Part shown: one piece after another, positions 1 to 13,259 of the stretch
Layout: each line of letters begins with the position of its first letter
Numbering within the stretch: the first letter of the stretch is position 1
Assembly: GCA_019787685.1 (NCBI GenBank)
Contig: JAHNUO010000019.1
Span: 434,001 to 498,000 of the forward strand
Length of the DNA stretch: 64,000 nt
Source of the DNA: Chiua virens
Lineage: Eukaryota > Basidiomycota > Agaricomycetes > Boletales > Boletaceae
Direction of reading: 5' to 3'
The notes under the pieces: generated by a model
What the model was told of the DNA's origin: nothing
Databases searched by the model: none
Seen by the model: the letters and a program-made list of their open reading frames with translations, nothing else
Position numbers and translations under genes: made by a program

Positions 1-362
1 CCGAAGGAATGAAAACACTAATGAAAGGCAAATACAAGTGCAAGTAAACTACACCCCTTTCTCTTTCTAGGATACGGCGAGATGAGGACAGAAAAACATC
101 GAGTCAAGGCACCATGCATACGTTGACATGAAGAAAGAAAATGAAAGATAAAGAGTCCCCAGGTTCCGAAATATCAACCGCGCATCAAACGGCACGGGCA
201 TCACATCCGTCCAGATAAGAGATAGCCATTCACCGTTCACAATCACATTACGCGTTCGCTGACTTGCACAGCCCGGAGCCATATCTCCCCGGGACGGCTG
301 TTTGCGCGCGCATCAGCTCCGGCGTCACATGTAACCCCAGCACGAAATACGTACCTCTTTTC

Positions 363-3240
363 TCATAAGATCTGCCACACCCGTCTGTTGTCTTTCTTCT
401 TCTCGTTCCGAATCTTGGTGGCGAGCGACTCCGCTCTGGGCGGGAAGACGCCAGGTCCTTCCGACTCGAGGACAACCTTGCCATACCAGCCAGGATCGAT
501 GTGGAATCCTTCAACGTTGGGAATAGGAACCCGAACAGCGCGCGGTCGGGAGTGTGTTTGCGATTGTGTGGGCGGTACGGGCGGGCGAATAGTAAACGTG
601 GTCCGGTGAACCCAACGAACAACATTGTGCAACGCCCCATGAGGTCTATGGAAGGAGCGTGAGCATGCTTCGAACGCCTGATGATTCAATACGCACGTTT
701 CCGTTCGAGCCCGATACTGCAACGACTGCAAATTGGCCGCAATCTCACGCCCCCATGGACTTACGTCAAGGTAGACGATGGGATTACAATGGGGATTGTG
801 CATCGCAGAACCACCGATGCGAATGACTCAATGGAAGTACGATGGAGAGAACGCCAAGCTGTGGAAGTATGGCGACACTTCACCTACACGGGAGTATCTA
901 TAATCCAGATCCTGCCATTCATACGTCTGAGGCTGTTCGATAATACGAATTCATGATGAAACGCACCACAAGATAGCTCCCGTCCCACATCAGCCGACCG
1001 AGGTTCCCTTCATCCCCGACAGCAACGTCCCACACAACATCTCCCACTCAGAGAAGTTTCAGAACACCGGAACATTTCAATTCGGCCTGACATTCCACGA
1101 CACCTGGATCAGATAACCAATCTCCCTCAGGGGAAGGCACGAACACTCTCAATACCGGAGCGCGCCCGGGTCGATAGAGAGGCGATTTGAATTTGGAGAC
1201 CGCTGCTGAGAAACTTGGGTTCCGTTCATTCTTTCTATGTGAATAATTACCAGAGTGGGAATGAGAAGAAGTGGGCGACGGAGCTCAGCTGGAGATGCTG
1301 GGTTGACGGGTGACTGGATGCGAAGGATTCGAAACCTGATTTGATTCGGCCGAACGCAGTGTCTTGATGTACCTGACCTCGGACTCGGCTTGAGCACGAA
1401 GACGAAGAACTACTCGGGTGTAAGCCCGCGTTGTGAGTGCCAGCGCAAGTATATCCAGTGTTTCGGACGTCACCGGAGCATCCCGCTTCGCTCCTTTAGG
1501 TTGCAGGTACGTGGCAGCAAGACGAGCATGTTGATGTGCTGGCATGGCCACGCCACGTAGGTAGTTGTGCAGGTCCTAATGAGTATGTCATTATATGTGA
1601 GCGCGCGAATTGCAAGTCAAACTTGCCTTCAGCGATAACTCAAGTGGCTCCGCCCATTCATATGCCCGACTGTACTAAGGTATCGTTCGAGAACAAACTC
1701 ACGGAGAATCCTGCTCTGGAGCAACTCCAGAACCTCCTTGTTCGCACTGTAGAGCGCCAGCCACTCGGAGTATGACAAATACGACAGCAAGAGTCGGAAA
1801 AGATTCGTGTTGGACATGAATGTCATGATCGAGAAATATGTTGGTGGAGGTGCCAGTTCTCGAGGGGGTTCTTCCACCTGCTCGTTCTCCTGCTCTATGG
1901 ATAGTTGCTTTGCGACCTCGGCAACTAGTGGTGGCGGAGCCTTTTCCAACCACAGACCCCGACGTTGTTGACAAGCAACCTTGTAATCGTCAGGGTGGTA
2001 GGGACTCTTCGGGAGCGGAAGAAGCGTGTGCGTCCAAAGTAAAGGTGTTCCAGGAGCCGGCGGCAGCGGAGTACTTGGGGACTTGGCGTGTCCATCCTCG
2101 CTACGAAAACCATCTTCCTTGCTCAAACGCAGACTTGCAGAGGAAGTTGAACCGCTTCTAGAACATGGCCACGCCTGGGGCCTCAGCATTCTCACACCTT
2201 CGGTTTTCGTGAACGGGTCATCATCTAGGAGTAAAGGATCACCCGGCTCGGGAATGGCCTTCTGGGAAGATGGCACGACTGGTTTCTGAGGGGTGGTGGG
2301 GCGTGCCTTTGTCAAGACGCGTCGGGCATGTTCAGATCCAGGATCGACCCTGAGTCCAACGGTTGGCGGAAGCTCGGAGGAATAGAACGTCGGGCTAATG
2401 GTTACAGTGCCCCGGGAATGCAGGTCAGAAGGAAATGACCCTCGTGGCGTGGAGGAGGCAGGGCCACTGCAACACGGGGGAGAGGAGGGCTGGAGAGATG
2501 CGTATTCGACAGGCGGCGAAGGACAGACATTCTGCATGTTCGTGGGCCTCGTGGGTGGTGAAGCCAGAGGACCCTTAGCAGCGGGTTGTGGCGCAGCTGT
2601 GGCAGCAAAAATGAGGGGACCCCTACGCAAAGGAGTGGTTTCCTGAGCGAAGCATGTCGTACAGCATTGGGGGTCACGGGTGCATGTCAACGTGTGCTGA
2701 CGTGGACGCCAAGGGGAGAGAGAAGACTGTGGTGCAAGGATTCGGACGCGCTCAGAATAGCTGGTGGGAGGACGATATGCTCGAGAGTTGGCGTTAGAGG
2801 TCGTGAAATTACCTGATAGAGGACACGGTTAATGCGGGTCAAACTCGCCTGGTTGACCGGTGAGATTGAGCTGGCAGAAGTAGATGTGCTGTACGAACCG
2901 TTGGTCCTCCGAGTATCGTGGTTACTCGAAGAAAGACTGGAATTCGATCCGGGTTTCTGTGGCAGAGTGTGAGTAGATCGTGTCCGTATGATCGGCGGGT
3001 ACTCAAAACATGCACTACTTGTTGGAGTACGGCTACCGATTACATAAGCGTAAGTACAATCCTGTTCTCCTCAGGTTTGGTCGCGTTCAACAACTCACCG
3101 GTCACTTCAATAGTATTCGTGTCGTCGCTCTTTCTTCGCGCATCCTCGTCAGTGCAGGAGTAGATTGGTGGCACGGACGAAGGCGGGAGAGTGGTCAGTG
3201 TGACGATTGACGGTATTCTCGACTAGTGAGCATGTTGTTT
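363..3240 (-). pseudogene. Decayed F-box-like/proline-rich protein gene
   Basis: Minus-strand multi-exon gene of unknown function. Its longest open stretch (2690-1629) has a Pro/Ser-rich low-complexity N-terminal half and a C-terminal helical segment (NLFRLLLSYLSYSEWLALYS) resembling an F-box-like helix set. Further coding segments continue downstream at 1551-1285 (helical, ending in an Arg/Gln-rich tail) and 803-363. An upstream Ser/Thr-rich segment lies at about 3230-2820. Two lesions are visible. The reading frame shifts just after the YLSTVG segment near 1660. A TGA interrupts the segment between 1150 and 1000 where the reading frame otherwise continues open on both sides. Because several coding segments are joined only by ignoring these breaks, I call it a pseudogene. 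The exact 5' end is uncertain. Confidence 0.5.
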
Positions 3241-3360
3241 TCGTTCTTCTGGAAGCGTGGCTGATCTTTATTTCAAAGAAGTGACAACCTCTCTTAGTTG
3301 GGAGCTTGCGATTCCGTTTCATCGCCAAGTCTCACAATGTCAGTACAACACCGAACAACA

Positions 3361-6090
3361 TGGTTCAGTGGTTCGAAGCAAAGGGGAAGCAAATGACGGT
3401 ACGTAACTGTATCTAGTCTTGTCGTCCCCCTTTTTGCTCAGTGCACCATGAAATCAGTTATTCTCCGCTTGCAATAGAATGAAGACGACGAACAGCCTTC
3501 GTTTGTTGAAACCTCCCCTACCAGGAGTCGTACGCGATTGACTTCGCCGCTCTCGGCATCACGGACCTGCGTACTCGTATCATCGCTCTCAAGATCACTG
3601 TCGTCAATTGTCACTCCTCAACGTTGGCAGTCGAATCTTGGTATTTTTGTCAATACGACAACTCTTTCGATAGGTCCTCGTTCCCTTGTGACGCCCGGCA
3701 TGCCCCTCTTTTCGTTTCTCTCACCTGTCCCCGTTCAGGGATGCCATTGTCCTTGGTAGACAGCGGAGCTATCGGCGCCAATGGATTCTCTATTATATTT
3801 GGACGTCCAGCGATCTTGATAGCCCCTCCGAAAGTTATTGCCGTGTGGAGACACCAGACGTTGGAGAAGCATCACCGCTACTAAATTTAGTTCGAGGATG
3901 GAGGCTGAGCGAAGAGTGTGTCGCCTATGTGCTTGAATTGATCGATTTTCTGATTTTTGGATAGGTTTTGATGACCACCCATGTGGGCAAGAAAATGTTT
4001 CATGCCGTGTTCGACACTCTGGAAACAGAGATGGGGGAGAGCAGTGACGACAAGTTGATACTCGACTACCTGAATCGTCGTCTCGCGAGCCCTGAGCCAG
4101 GCGTAGACATTGATACCAACGTCATACCCTCTCTGAAGCATAGGTGGCTTCTCTACTGTCATTCTCTTTCTCCGGCCCTGCGCTCTCTCCTTCAAGTCCT
4201 GAATCGTACTCGTCCACCACGATGCACGAATCGCTTTCAATGCACGAGAGGACTACACTCTTCTGTGGTCAGGTCACGGGCACTGACGCTACCAATGGTG
4301 TTCCCTTCCATGTTACACAGGTTGCGTGTGCACGGAATGCCACTCAAATGATACCTATCACAAATCCGATGGGACGAACAGTACGCTTCCTGGAGTACAG
4401 TGAGGCGAGGCGAATGAGCCAGGCAGAGAGGAACCGCTTACATATACAGCTTCGTCAAGAAGATCGTCTACCTACCACCTCCCGTACTGGCGTCGTGGGC
4501 AAGGGGAATGTTGTGCAAGTGCCCGATTTGCGTCTCATAAAGCTAGTGTTCAGCGTAACTGACAAGTGATTTAGCACTCCCTCCACAGCAAAGAAATCAT
4601 AGACGTTGAGCATCCCGAGCGTCCTTCCAGACCTTCAACAAGCCAGCGTTATTGTTCAGATCAGCCAAGAACCATGCCACAAAGAAACAGCCATGGCTTC
4701 ATCGCCATCTAATCAACTAGCCAACTCTCATTGCCGCCCGGCCCCGGAGATCTTGGTACGTTGTCCATTACGATATTCGGATACAAGCTCACACCACTAT
4801 CCTTGATTAGACCGACTCACCGAAGAGATGGCTTAGCGAAGTCCTTTCCTTGCTGAACGTCAAGTCCGAGGAGATTCAACAGCGCTTGAATGCGAGCTGT
4901 CTGAGGAGCGCAAAAGGTTGCAGGGCTTGACGGTCAAGCTCGTCGTCCGACAGTCCTCGGAGCTGACAGGCCCCGTTCTCACTGCCTGAAAAGTGGAGCA
5001 CGCTCGATGGCCCGAGGAGCGTTGCAAGTGGGAGAATGATTCCTCGGCGTGGTCGACGCAGCACAAGGCGAAGTCCGAGGAAAGGACGAATTTCTCCTGG
5101 TGCGTGTCACCGAGTTATGGGACGCAGCTGCACTAACTTAAGAAGTTCGTATCCAGTTATCGGGACTGGAGGCCGAGCGTGTCGCCTGGACGAAGAAACG
5201 CGATCCTCTGCTGAATGCCATGACACAACGACCAGAAGAGTTGACTGCGCCAGCCAAAGTCTGCGGGGAACTGGACAAGGACCGGGTAAAGTGGTAGGAG
5301 GCCAAGAAGACTTCGTGGGTCAAGGAAAAATAAGAATCCTTGTTACGTTCTATCGAGGAAGTCCGTGCATCCGTGGAGTCGCAGAGGTCTACCACGGCTT
5401 CTGCTCAGGAAGACAGACTTCTTCCGCGAACAATGTGCACAAGCACCCGCGCTCGTCAGTTCCGTGCGGGATGAGAACCTAGAGCTGGAGATGAGGGTTG
5501 AAGGTGTCGCAACAATCAAGGCATTCTACGAGGTATCTCCTTTCTTCGACTCAGCGATTTGGATCAATGGTGCTCACTGATATCAAAAGGGTTTTCACAC
5601 TAACGTGGCCCGATGGAAAGGGTTGGCGGAGCTCCTCGAGAAAAGGACACACGGGCGAATGACGAACTTCGTACAAGAGCTACGCAAGTTCTTGAGCTCG
5701 GGAATCTTTGCGGCCATGTAACGGCGGAAAGCAAATCCCTCGAAGCTGAGACATGGAAACTCGCCCGGGCGCAACAACGCAGCGTCGTCCAACGAAAAGA
5801 TTTGTATCACATGATCCTCTTGCTCCAGAGCGAGAGGAAATCTCTTAGGTCCAAGCTCTCAAAACTTGTGAAGATGGCCGGCAGTGGCGGCCAGGGGACC
5901 TCGCAACCCGCGCCAGTTCCACTGATTCTCGAGGATACCGACAGTGCCGATCAAAGCAATTTGGAAACTATGCCAGATCCGATGCCTCACTTCTCGGACC
6001 CTGACTTTGACGAACCGACATTATTTCCGCGCATGTGGCGTCCGCAGTGGAGGGACCAGTGCCAATTCGTCTTTGATGCCAAAGAGGTGC
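3361..6090 (+). pseudogene. Decayed coiled-coil protein gene
   Basis: Plus-strand remnants of one long protein, spread over all three frames. An ATG at about 3371 opens a short exon with a plausible GTACGT donor. Coding-like pieces follow at 3530-3880, 3968-4140, 4144-4569, 4860-5100, 5150-5480 and 5613-6090. The last pieces are charged and rich in Glu, Lys, Arg, Leu and Trp, as in a long coiled coil. The stretch at 5613-5880 is the best preserved (for example ERKSLRSKLSKL). Stops and frame changes between pieces are too frequent to be introns alone. I do not recognise a named family. It is probably a dead copy of a structural coiled-coil protein. Confidence 0.4.
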
Positions 6091-6638
6091 GTTCTGTTCA
6101 ACGATCGTGTACGAAAGTCTTCTTTATGACGTCGTGTAGGGTCTTGAGAGACATGTACAAGAACATTTTCGTGATTTGGTCACTCAATAACACCGGGGTC
6201 GTGTCTCGGATGCCCTATGTAATTTCACGCCTTGCTTTTCTATCTGATCTTTCTATCTGGAATTGTGAGCATCGTATGAAGAAGGTAACTGCCAGTGGGT
6301 ACACTGAGGGCCGTTCACAAGGGGATCACAAACCATGTTTTCCTGTGTTCTCATTAATTTGGTCTGCTTTTCGTAGTTTTCCTTCAGCTCTCAGCATCCC
6401 ACGTTTCGCAGCGATGTTAAACTTCTGCGTCCGTTCAATACCCCGACATTTTCCGCCATCTTCTACTTACCATTGTCGAATCGGTTCTACAGCCACTAAC
6501 GATCACTTAGTAGCGGGTTCAATACTGGAAAGATCCCGGTGTACTAGTAGGTGCGATCGTCGTGCTGAGCATCATATTGACTTGTTTCTTTGAGTATCAT
6601 TTCGTCGCGGCAAGTGTCGTTGGTCATTTAGTTGGAGA

Positions 6639-8546
6639 ATGAGCTCCAGTGATAACCTTCGCCTTCGCCTTCGCCTCTCCCCTCGCCGGCTCATGAGTCT
6701 GGGAGTCGCATCACCGATTCTAAATTTATGGGATGACTCAGAAGCAACTCGAATCGTTCTCTTGCGCTCAACGCTCAACACATTAATACCTATCCATCAA
6801 GCCACCCGCTTCAATTCTTACCATGCATCAGAAAGAGATTCGGACGGTTCCGAATCCTTGTCATCGGCCGGGATGACCATTCTCAAGCAAATTTGTAACT
6901 CGACGGAGAATCCGGAGATCGAATCGCCATCTGTCATGGCGCTCGGCAACGACGCTTTGCACGTCCTTTGGGTTGTCGCGTTTTTTCCCCAAGGGATTCA
7001 AGTTACTCAGGACTACCTCACCCGTCTATTCCCATCAGTCCCTCATATATTATCTGTCATGGATACGTTCTCCAGGGTCTCGCTTATTTATCCCTGCGGC
7101 CCGTTCCTAACAATGCTCGCCCCAATCCGACTATTTGTGCTCGATTCATTCTCGACCGGTGGCCTGAGACTTCTGGAAGAGGCTCGTCGGATGTACTATG
7201 AATTCCTCAATGCGATATCCGAAGACAAAGATTCCCCGGCGGACCTCCTCGTCTCCGATCATCTCAATATCGAATTCCTGATTGCTTTCGACATCGCACA
7301 TTCTCAGACCAATATTCGAGACATCATGCCCGCCTGCTGTCAGTTTCTTCGCGGTCTTCGGTATCATAGACCTCGCCCTACGTTGCTTGCACGCACCATT
7401 ACCTCGCTGCCCGAAGAAACCGATATAGAGAGAGAATCAAAAGCATGGTGTTTGGATGCCCTCGGGGTGCTTTATTTCGAACTCTCAAATTATTCATTTG
7501 CTTCAACAGCATCTTCGGCTGCACAGAGTTTGTTCGTTGCTGTCGGGAACCACACGAAGGCTGCGCGTTGTGCATCCACCACGGCTCTATCCTATATTAC
7601 CCGTGGGCACTTCTTACAGGCCCGACAACTTCTGGATGATTTCATCCGCTCCTCCTTCTGGAAACACGTCGACGAGGAGAGAAAGGCCAAGATTTACTAT
7701 ACATTTGACGTGTCGAGGATGCACTTATCGTCCGAAAGTGCCAGCATGCTCTTTTGGCGCTCAAAGGACGACAGTTCTCGTGGTCTCCAATCACGTGTAC
7801 GCCACTGGCAAGCAAGAATGCACCATGGGTACACCCCACCGGAAGAAATCCAGGAGCATATAGAACCTCTCCGTTTTGATTGCATGTCGTCACCCGACGT
7901 ATGGAACCGCTGGAGATTTCTGGAAACTGCGGCAGAAGCTGCATTCCTGCAACGCAGGTTTGACGTAGCCGTGAATCTGCTCAATCAAGCGCATATATCA
8001 GTTAACGGAAGCTTCCGGCTATCGGTGAACATTCTGATATGCACGGCAGCAATCGCTTCCGACCAGGGGCATCATGATCGCTCCCGATCTCTGTCGCAAC
8101 GTTGTATCGACACTCTTGGGGTAGTGGCCACCGCGTCCTCCACCAAGTTTTTGCAGATTCTCTATGTGCAAGGTCGAAATGAACTGTATGCAGGAAATTA
8201 CGTGGCAGCTCGCCAATTCCTCACCGATGTTGTCGCACAATGTGATGTCTGCGGCGAAATCAGAACCAAGGCGTTCTGTACGAGAGCGCTTGGAGAAGCA
8301 GAGATACTCCTAGATCGAAAAGCACGTTCAAGCAAGTACTTCGTGCAAACCATGGCGGTCTGCAAGGAAAGTGGAATACCACCAGAGTTGTTGGGTGTGT
8401 GCAATCCAATGCTGAAACTCGACGATGACAAGTTTCTCGGATGGAAGAGGTTTCTTGCCGCGCATCCGGTCTGGAGGAGCGTGAACGACTCGCAACATCA
8501 TGACTTCTCACATTTGGTTCCAGCTACGCATTTTCAGACGCGCTGA
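6639..8546 (+). pseudogene. Truncated STAND/NLR paralogue (TPR-like half only)
   Basis: A 635-codon open frame. From about residue 85 to the end it aligns by eye with the C-terminal two thirds of the two complete NLR proteins at 51.8-54.1 and 59.3-61.6 kb. Shared landmarks are the ESPSVxALGxDALHVL helix, the FFPQGI segment, a TMLAPxRLF segment, TPR-like helices (ALGxLxxELSNxxFA), and a C-terminal GVCxPMxxLDDxxFxGWKRFL block. The P-loop, Walker B and sensor motifs of the NB-ARC/NACHT ATPase are absent, replaced by about 80 residues of unrelated sequence. It may still be expressed as a helical repeat protein. As an NLR it is truncated. The ATG at 6639 is the first in frame and otherwise unsupported. 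Confidence 0.6.
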
Positions 8547-9059
8547 TTAATATTAAAGAAGTGGTGGCAAGTACGGCAGAACTATATATATGTACGGGAC
8601 AGTCTCTTCATTATTCCCCTCGTGAATGCACCATAATTTACTTGTGCGCGTGCGAAGACAAGGTAGCTTATGTCTTTCGGACAGTCCTTTTAGCCCTTGC
8701 ACCGAGTGTTAGGCATAGACTAGATAGCTTTCTTTGTCAGAAACCTAGCGCGCAAATTTTCCTTCTTTGGCCCCCAACTAAGCTTTCCCGAAATCCTTGT
8801 TTACATAATACATCAACCATGCTCCCCGCAGACGCGACACTGGCAACTTGTCGATGATCGACTCCATTTTACTCCATTTCCGGTGTCGGATATGCGGGGT
8901 ACTCAAAGACAGTGAAAGTTTGCTATTCAGGTCACAATGGACGACTGGGCACCGTCTATGTGATGCATGGCCCAACCCATTTGACACCGAAATGGGACAT
9001 CCTGCAAAGACGTTGGATTGTCGAGTACATTCTTCGATCAGGAATCGAAACATGAAAGT

Positions 9060-11047
9060 CTATTTCTGTAACTGTGCATTGATGGCTGGCAATACCAGAA
9101 CTCGTTCGCCCTGATCATCCGTCTCGAACACGAACACGTTGGCCGAAACACCATCGATATACCCATACATGTCCAAGTTCACCCATGGAATGAGACACCC
9201 TTCTCCTGGAGTGGGCGTGACAAGTCTGTGGATAAGGAACAGACGGTCAGGCCAAGGTCCTATAACGATGGGAGTAGACGCCTGTACCGGTATTGATTAT
9301 CGCCCACTTCCCAGAGTGGCAGACGCGTCAACGCTCCAGGCTGGTCATCTTGCATCACCTGGATCACATCCGTGCCGTTGATAGAGTACTCTTTGACATA
9401 CATCGACCCACTATCGATCTCGACAGTGAGTGATGTTGATCCGTCTATAGAATGCCATGTGCCGGCAACGTTATCCTGTGTAGTGTCTTCCAACACGCGA
9501 TCAAAGGCTGGTTGCACATAGTTCATGATGAGCTTCGTGAGTCCAATCGATGCCATTGCTGGTCCAGACTGAAGCACGATAATACCGTACGAGCTGACAG
9601 GGTTGACCGTGAAAGCCGTATGGTAACCCGGAAGCTCTCCGACTGTGAGAAAGACAATCAGGTTGCGTTCATTCAGAATCACTTGTACAACGTTTCACTC
9701 GCCCTTTTGATATAGTTTTTGTTTCCGACCATAAGAGTCTATCGAACTGTAGATTTCCCACAGTGCGCCGACCTCGGAGTAGTCGTCGAACCAGCTGTGC
9801 ATGGGACGCATCCATTCGCGAACAGTGTGCGGAGATAAGACGCTCTCTGGTCGTCGAGGGTTTATGAGTATTTGCATGAGCTTAGTGAGGTCGGAAAGGG
9901 AGCTCATTTGCCCCCCGGACGGGTTTGATGCATCCTTGAAATCTTGGTCCTAAAGACAAGTCAGCATCGCAGGATGAAACACGCATCGAAACACGCACGA
10001 TCTCCCCAGGGTTGACAGAAGATACGACAACATGAGATTTGGTTTCCTCCGTGACCAAGAATATGGTTCCGTTGAATCCAAGCGGTCCAAAGATATCTTG
10101 TTGCACCAACTCAGCATGAGTCTGTGGGGCGGAGGGACCGTTCGCGGCTATATTGGCGGCCACGTTGGCGATCCCCAACAATGAATAGCCAGTGTTTGAG
10201 TACACTGGATAAGTATACGGAGCTGCTACAGGACGACTCTGCGCAATACCGTCGAAGACGTCTTGACGAGAAGGAAACTCACGACCGTTGTACTCTGGAG
10301 GTCCCGCTCCGAACAGCGAGTTCGGCCAGTGTCCCAACGCGTTCCCTGGTGGCAGGTCTCTCCCCAGACCCGACATGTGGCTCATTAGACTGCGGAATGT
10401 GATTGGAGCGTAGAATTTGTTGTACTGCAACTCAGGACACACAGACGAAACAGGGTCATCCCTAAGAGCAAAGTTGTTAAACGTGGTCTTCAAGAAACGC
10501 AACATGTCACCTACAGTCTGAGCACGCCACGGTCACGAAGAATAAGGGTCTCGAGCGCAGTGAATAGTTTCGAGATGGATGCAAGCCTATAGATGGAATG
10601 TTGATCCACCGTGGTATCTTCCGATTCGTTGGCTCGACGTTTTCCCCAAAAACCCTCGTAAAGCGGGCCCTCGGACCCAACTACGGCCACACTGAGGCTT
10701 TCGATTCCACCCTGGTCGAATGAATGTTGCAGAGCAGAATCTAGCTGGCGGAATGCATTCTGAAGATGTATGTTGGTTCCAGAAGGAGGTTTTGTCGCCA
10801 GAAATGACGGTAGCGGTGCACGACACTCGTGGACTTCGGGCTGGTTATCGGACTGACGCGAAAGCGATGGAAGATATGCAAGTCGAAATGGTATCAGGGG
10901 AAGAACCAAGGCCTGAAAGAGTGCTGCCAAAGCGACTGCATTCAAGAGGAGGCTCCATTGTACCCAACGGGGAGTGGACGGCTGGACGTTGACGCGTTTG
11001 CTCGAAGGACTCGGAGTATCCTTGCTCATGGCAAGTGGAGAGGCCAC
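9060..11047 (-). pseudogene. Beta-lactamase-like serine hydrolase (class C/S12 family), frameshifted
   Basis: Minus-strand gene of the beta-lactamase-related/penicillin-binding S12 family. Exon 1 (11047-10511) has a membrane anchor near residues 30-60 (LLLNAVALAALFQALVLPL) and the catalytic SxxK motif (SISK) near its end. Exon 2 (10505-9999) carries the YxN motif (YSNTGY). An intron at 9998-9950 has GT..AG ends. A 60-nt GC-AG intron is likely at 9702-9643. The C-terminal beta-sheet domain runs to a TAG at 9060-9062. Two breaks are visible. An in-frame TAG with frame change sits at about 10512, where only about five bases separate the two open frames, too few for an intron. A second frame change lies near 9285. 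Such hydrolases act on esters or amides; the substrate here is unknown. If both breaks are real the gene is dead. Confidence 0.65.
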
Positions 11048-11301
11048 GAATCACTACTTATCTATCAGAATCTCAGAAGTTAAGGCCGAGTTGAACCGTT
11101 GCTTGACCTTGTCAATACGGAGGGGATTGAGCGCCCGTATAATGGGACTTTCCGGTTGGAAAAGATATTTTTGTTCAGAATCATCGGAGGCAGTCAACGT
11201 CTGGGAAGAGACTGCCACGACCGTTTTGAAACTTCCCTTGATCATCAAAACTCTGAATGCATCATGATATCATTGGCATCAATCATTCTCATCTGTATAC
11301 C

Positions 11302-11971
11302 CTACGTTCCTTGCTTCCTACACTGCTCTACATTCCTCTCCGCCTCTTTGTACACCTGAGTCCAGTCCCTACACAGATGCGGCTGCGTTAGGTCGACGGT
11401 CAAATGGGAATCCAACACGGGCTCTAGCGTCACGTCCGCCCGGCAGAGTGTCATCATGCGCAAGTAATTCAAGCAGTGCTGCACATGTTCCGCGTGCACC
11501 TCGTACGTCCGATTGGCGCCCTGCTCGAGTGCGAGTCGAAGTCGCCCAAGACAATGTAGTTCGTGGTACATCGTCAAGGCAAAATTACGGCGTTCGGGGC
11601 CAAGACACACCCAACCATCTCCATGTGTCGGGAACTGCGTTTCCCACTGTTCCAATGCATCATCTCCGTCGATGGGGTAGTGCGCCGTGTCTTCTGGAAA
11701 CATGATGACATTCTGGACCTCCATCGGGTAGTATGCAGGGTAGTCGTCTCCTACCCAGGCTATGCGTGACTTTCATGGTGAGTTTATACCTTGAATTGAC
11801 TGTGCGTGTAGACTTACTGTACCGCGTGTCAGACTTGCTGCCTCCCTTGACGTCCATGGCAGTCGCACGATTTCTCGCGACACTTGCACTCCATACTGCA
11901 AGTAAGACCGCGATGGTTGACCAGAGAGCTAGCTCCCAGGTGAGGAACATGGGTTTTCTCCGTATTTGCAT
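11302..11971 (-). CDS. UstYa-like (DUF3328) protein, possible peptide-modifying oxidase
   Basis: Two exons (11971-11818 and 11759-11302) joined across a 58-nt GT-AG intron. The N-terminus has a short basic segment and one transmembrane helix (LALWSTIAVLLAVW). The lumenal part carries the two HxxHC-type motifs that define the DUF3328/UstYa family: YHELHCLGRLR and HVQHCLNYLR. In ascomycetes, UstYa/UstYb-type proteins carry out oxidative cyclisation of ribosomal peptides such as ustiloxins, phomopsins and asperipin. Basidiomycete relatives are numerous and mostly uncharacterised, so the function here is inferred. I see no lesion. A candidate secreted repeat-exon precursor lies 2.6 kb away at 14615. 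The start could also be the second ATG, at residue 8. Confidence 0.75.
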
Positions 11972-12283
11972 GTGGAGGGAGTGTATGTTAGTAATGTGGC
12001 AACTTGTCGGTCCTCCCGGTGAGTAGCTTTATCTTGATCGGGACTTGAGCGTGCCGTCTCACCCATGTGCTAAATAGATATGTGAGGGGCGGTGATCAAC
12101 GTTTCCACCCTTGGGTTTCTCCATCGGTCAGCGAACACAGCCTCCAGTCAAGTGCTAGGCCGCATAGCTATGTATATTTTTAGTTGCAACCATTCCAACA
12201 AGTCAACGATATATTATGCTTGCCGTTCTGCGCACTGCTCCCCTTCCCCCGATTCCAATTCTCAACTTGTAGGAGAACATCTA

Positions 12284-13259
12284 ATGATTTCTCTGCCGCC
12301 AATTCCTTTTTTTGCCTCTTGGAAGTCTAGAGCCCATTCTTACGACCCTGTCCCTGCGCCAGACGAGGAGACATTGCTAGCCTCGCCAGAGATCAAGGAA
12401 CCTCCCCCCTTAACGCCGCCCAAGCGCACCTTCTTGCTTGACTATTCGTTTTGGCTGTCCGCACTCGCTGCTTTGTCCATCGCGGCCACCATTCGCAATC
12501 TCATTGTCATCCAATTGCATTCTCAAGCATCCCATGTCGTCACTCTGGATGCTCCCATCGCTCGTCCTTATAACGGGCTAGAAAAGTTGGTACGGAATGA
12601 ATCCTCGCCATTGTGGCCGCTTTCCACCACCCTTGAAGTCGACTTCATTGGCGCGACAGATGGTGCACATATACATCACGCACTACACAACAATTCAATC
12701 GTACAGCTAGACTCTGAGGTATGTGTGTTCATCTACCAAAGGATTGGTTTTTTCACTCATCTCCAACCATAACTCACAGCGCACCATCGTCCTACAGCAC
12801 CGCATTCGAGACTATGGCCTCGAGTACTGTGCCGTCGAATTGCGGTTTCTTCATTCCTCAGGGCAAGGGCATGAGCATTCCAAACGCGGATATGAGCACA
12901 TTGGGGACAGGCCCTACTTCACTTTGCGGCGTTTGGAGGACTCGGGGAGTAAAGCCATTCTTGTCCAGTCCGCGCTTCCGACGTCGCTACCTACACGCAA
13001 AGAATTTCTTGGCAACATCGCCCTTGATGGCACGCACACGATGAAGTCGCCTTTCTTCGGCTGTAGTGCTGGGTCTATTCAGACCCTGGAGATCGCCGTG
13101 GCTTGCGCGTCCGATCCCTGCAGTATGGATTTCCAATTGACGGACTCGCCACAATGGCAAGGTACGTCCCGTCCTCGTGTTGATGTGCTGGTTCTGATCA
13201 TGTTATCGTTCTGATTCGTAGGCTTTTTGTTCCTCCAGAGCGAGACTCCGCTCGCATGA
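12284..13259 (+). CDS. Single-pass membrane protein of unknown function
   Basis: Three exons (12284-12719, about 12779-13163, and about 13221-13259) with GTATGT and GTACGT donors. Residues 1-50 are Pro/Glu-rich and probably cytosolic. One transmembrane helix follows (FWLSALAALSIAATIRNLIV). The rest is a lumenal or extracellular domain with several cysteines, an NNS sequon and a short hydrophobic C-terminus. The topology is type II, like many secretory-pathway modifying enzymes, but I do not recognise the domain. It is divergently oriented from the UstYa-like gene 313 bp upstream, so the two may share a promoter. An alternative ATG at 12092 would add 64 residues of low-quality sequence; the one at 12284 puts the anchor in a normal position. 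Confidence 0.6.

Noticed and set aside
5613..6593. 326-codon plus-strand frame as an intact gene
   Set aside because: Only its first 170 codons look like coding sequence and they continue earlier pieces in other frames, so I treat it as part of the decayed coiled-coil gene.
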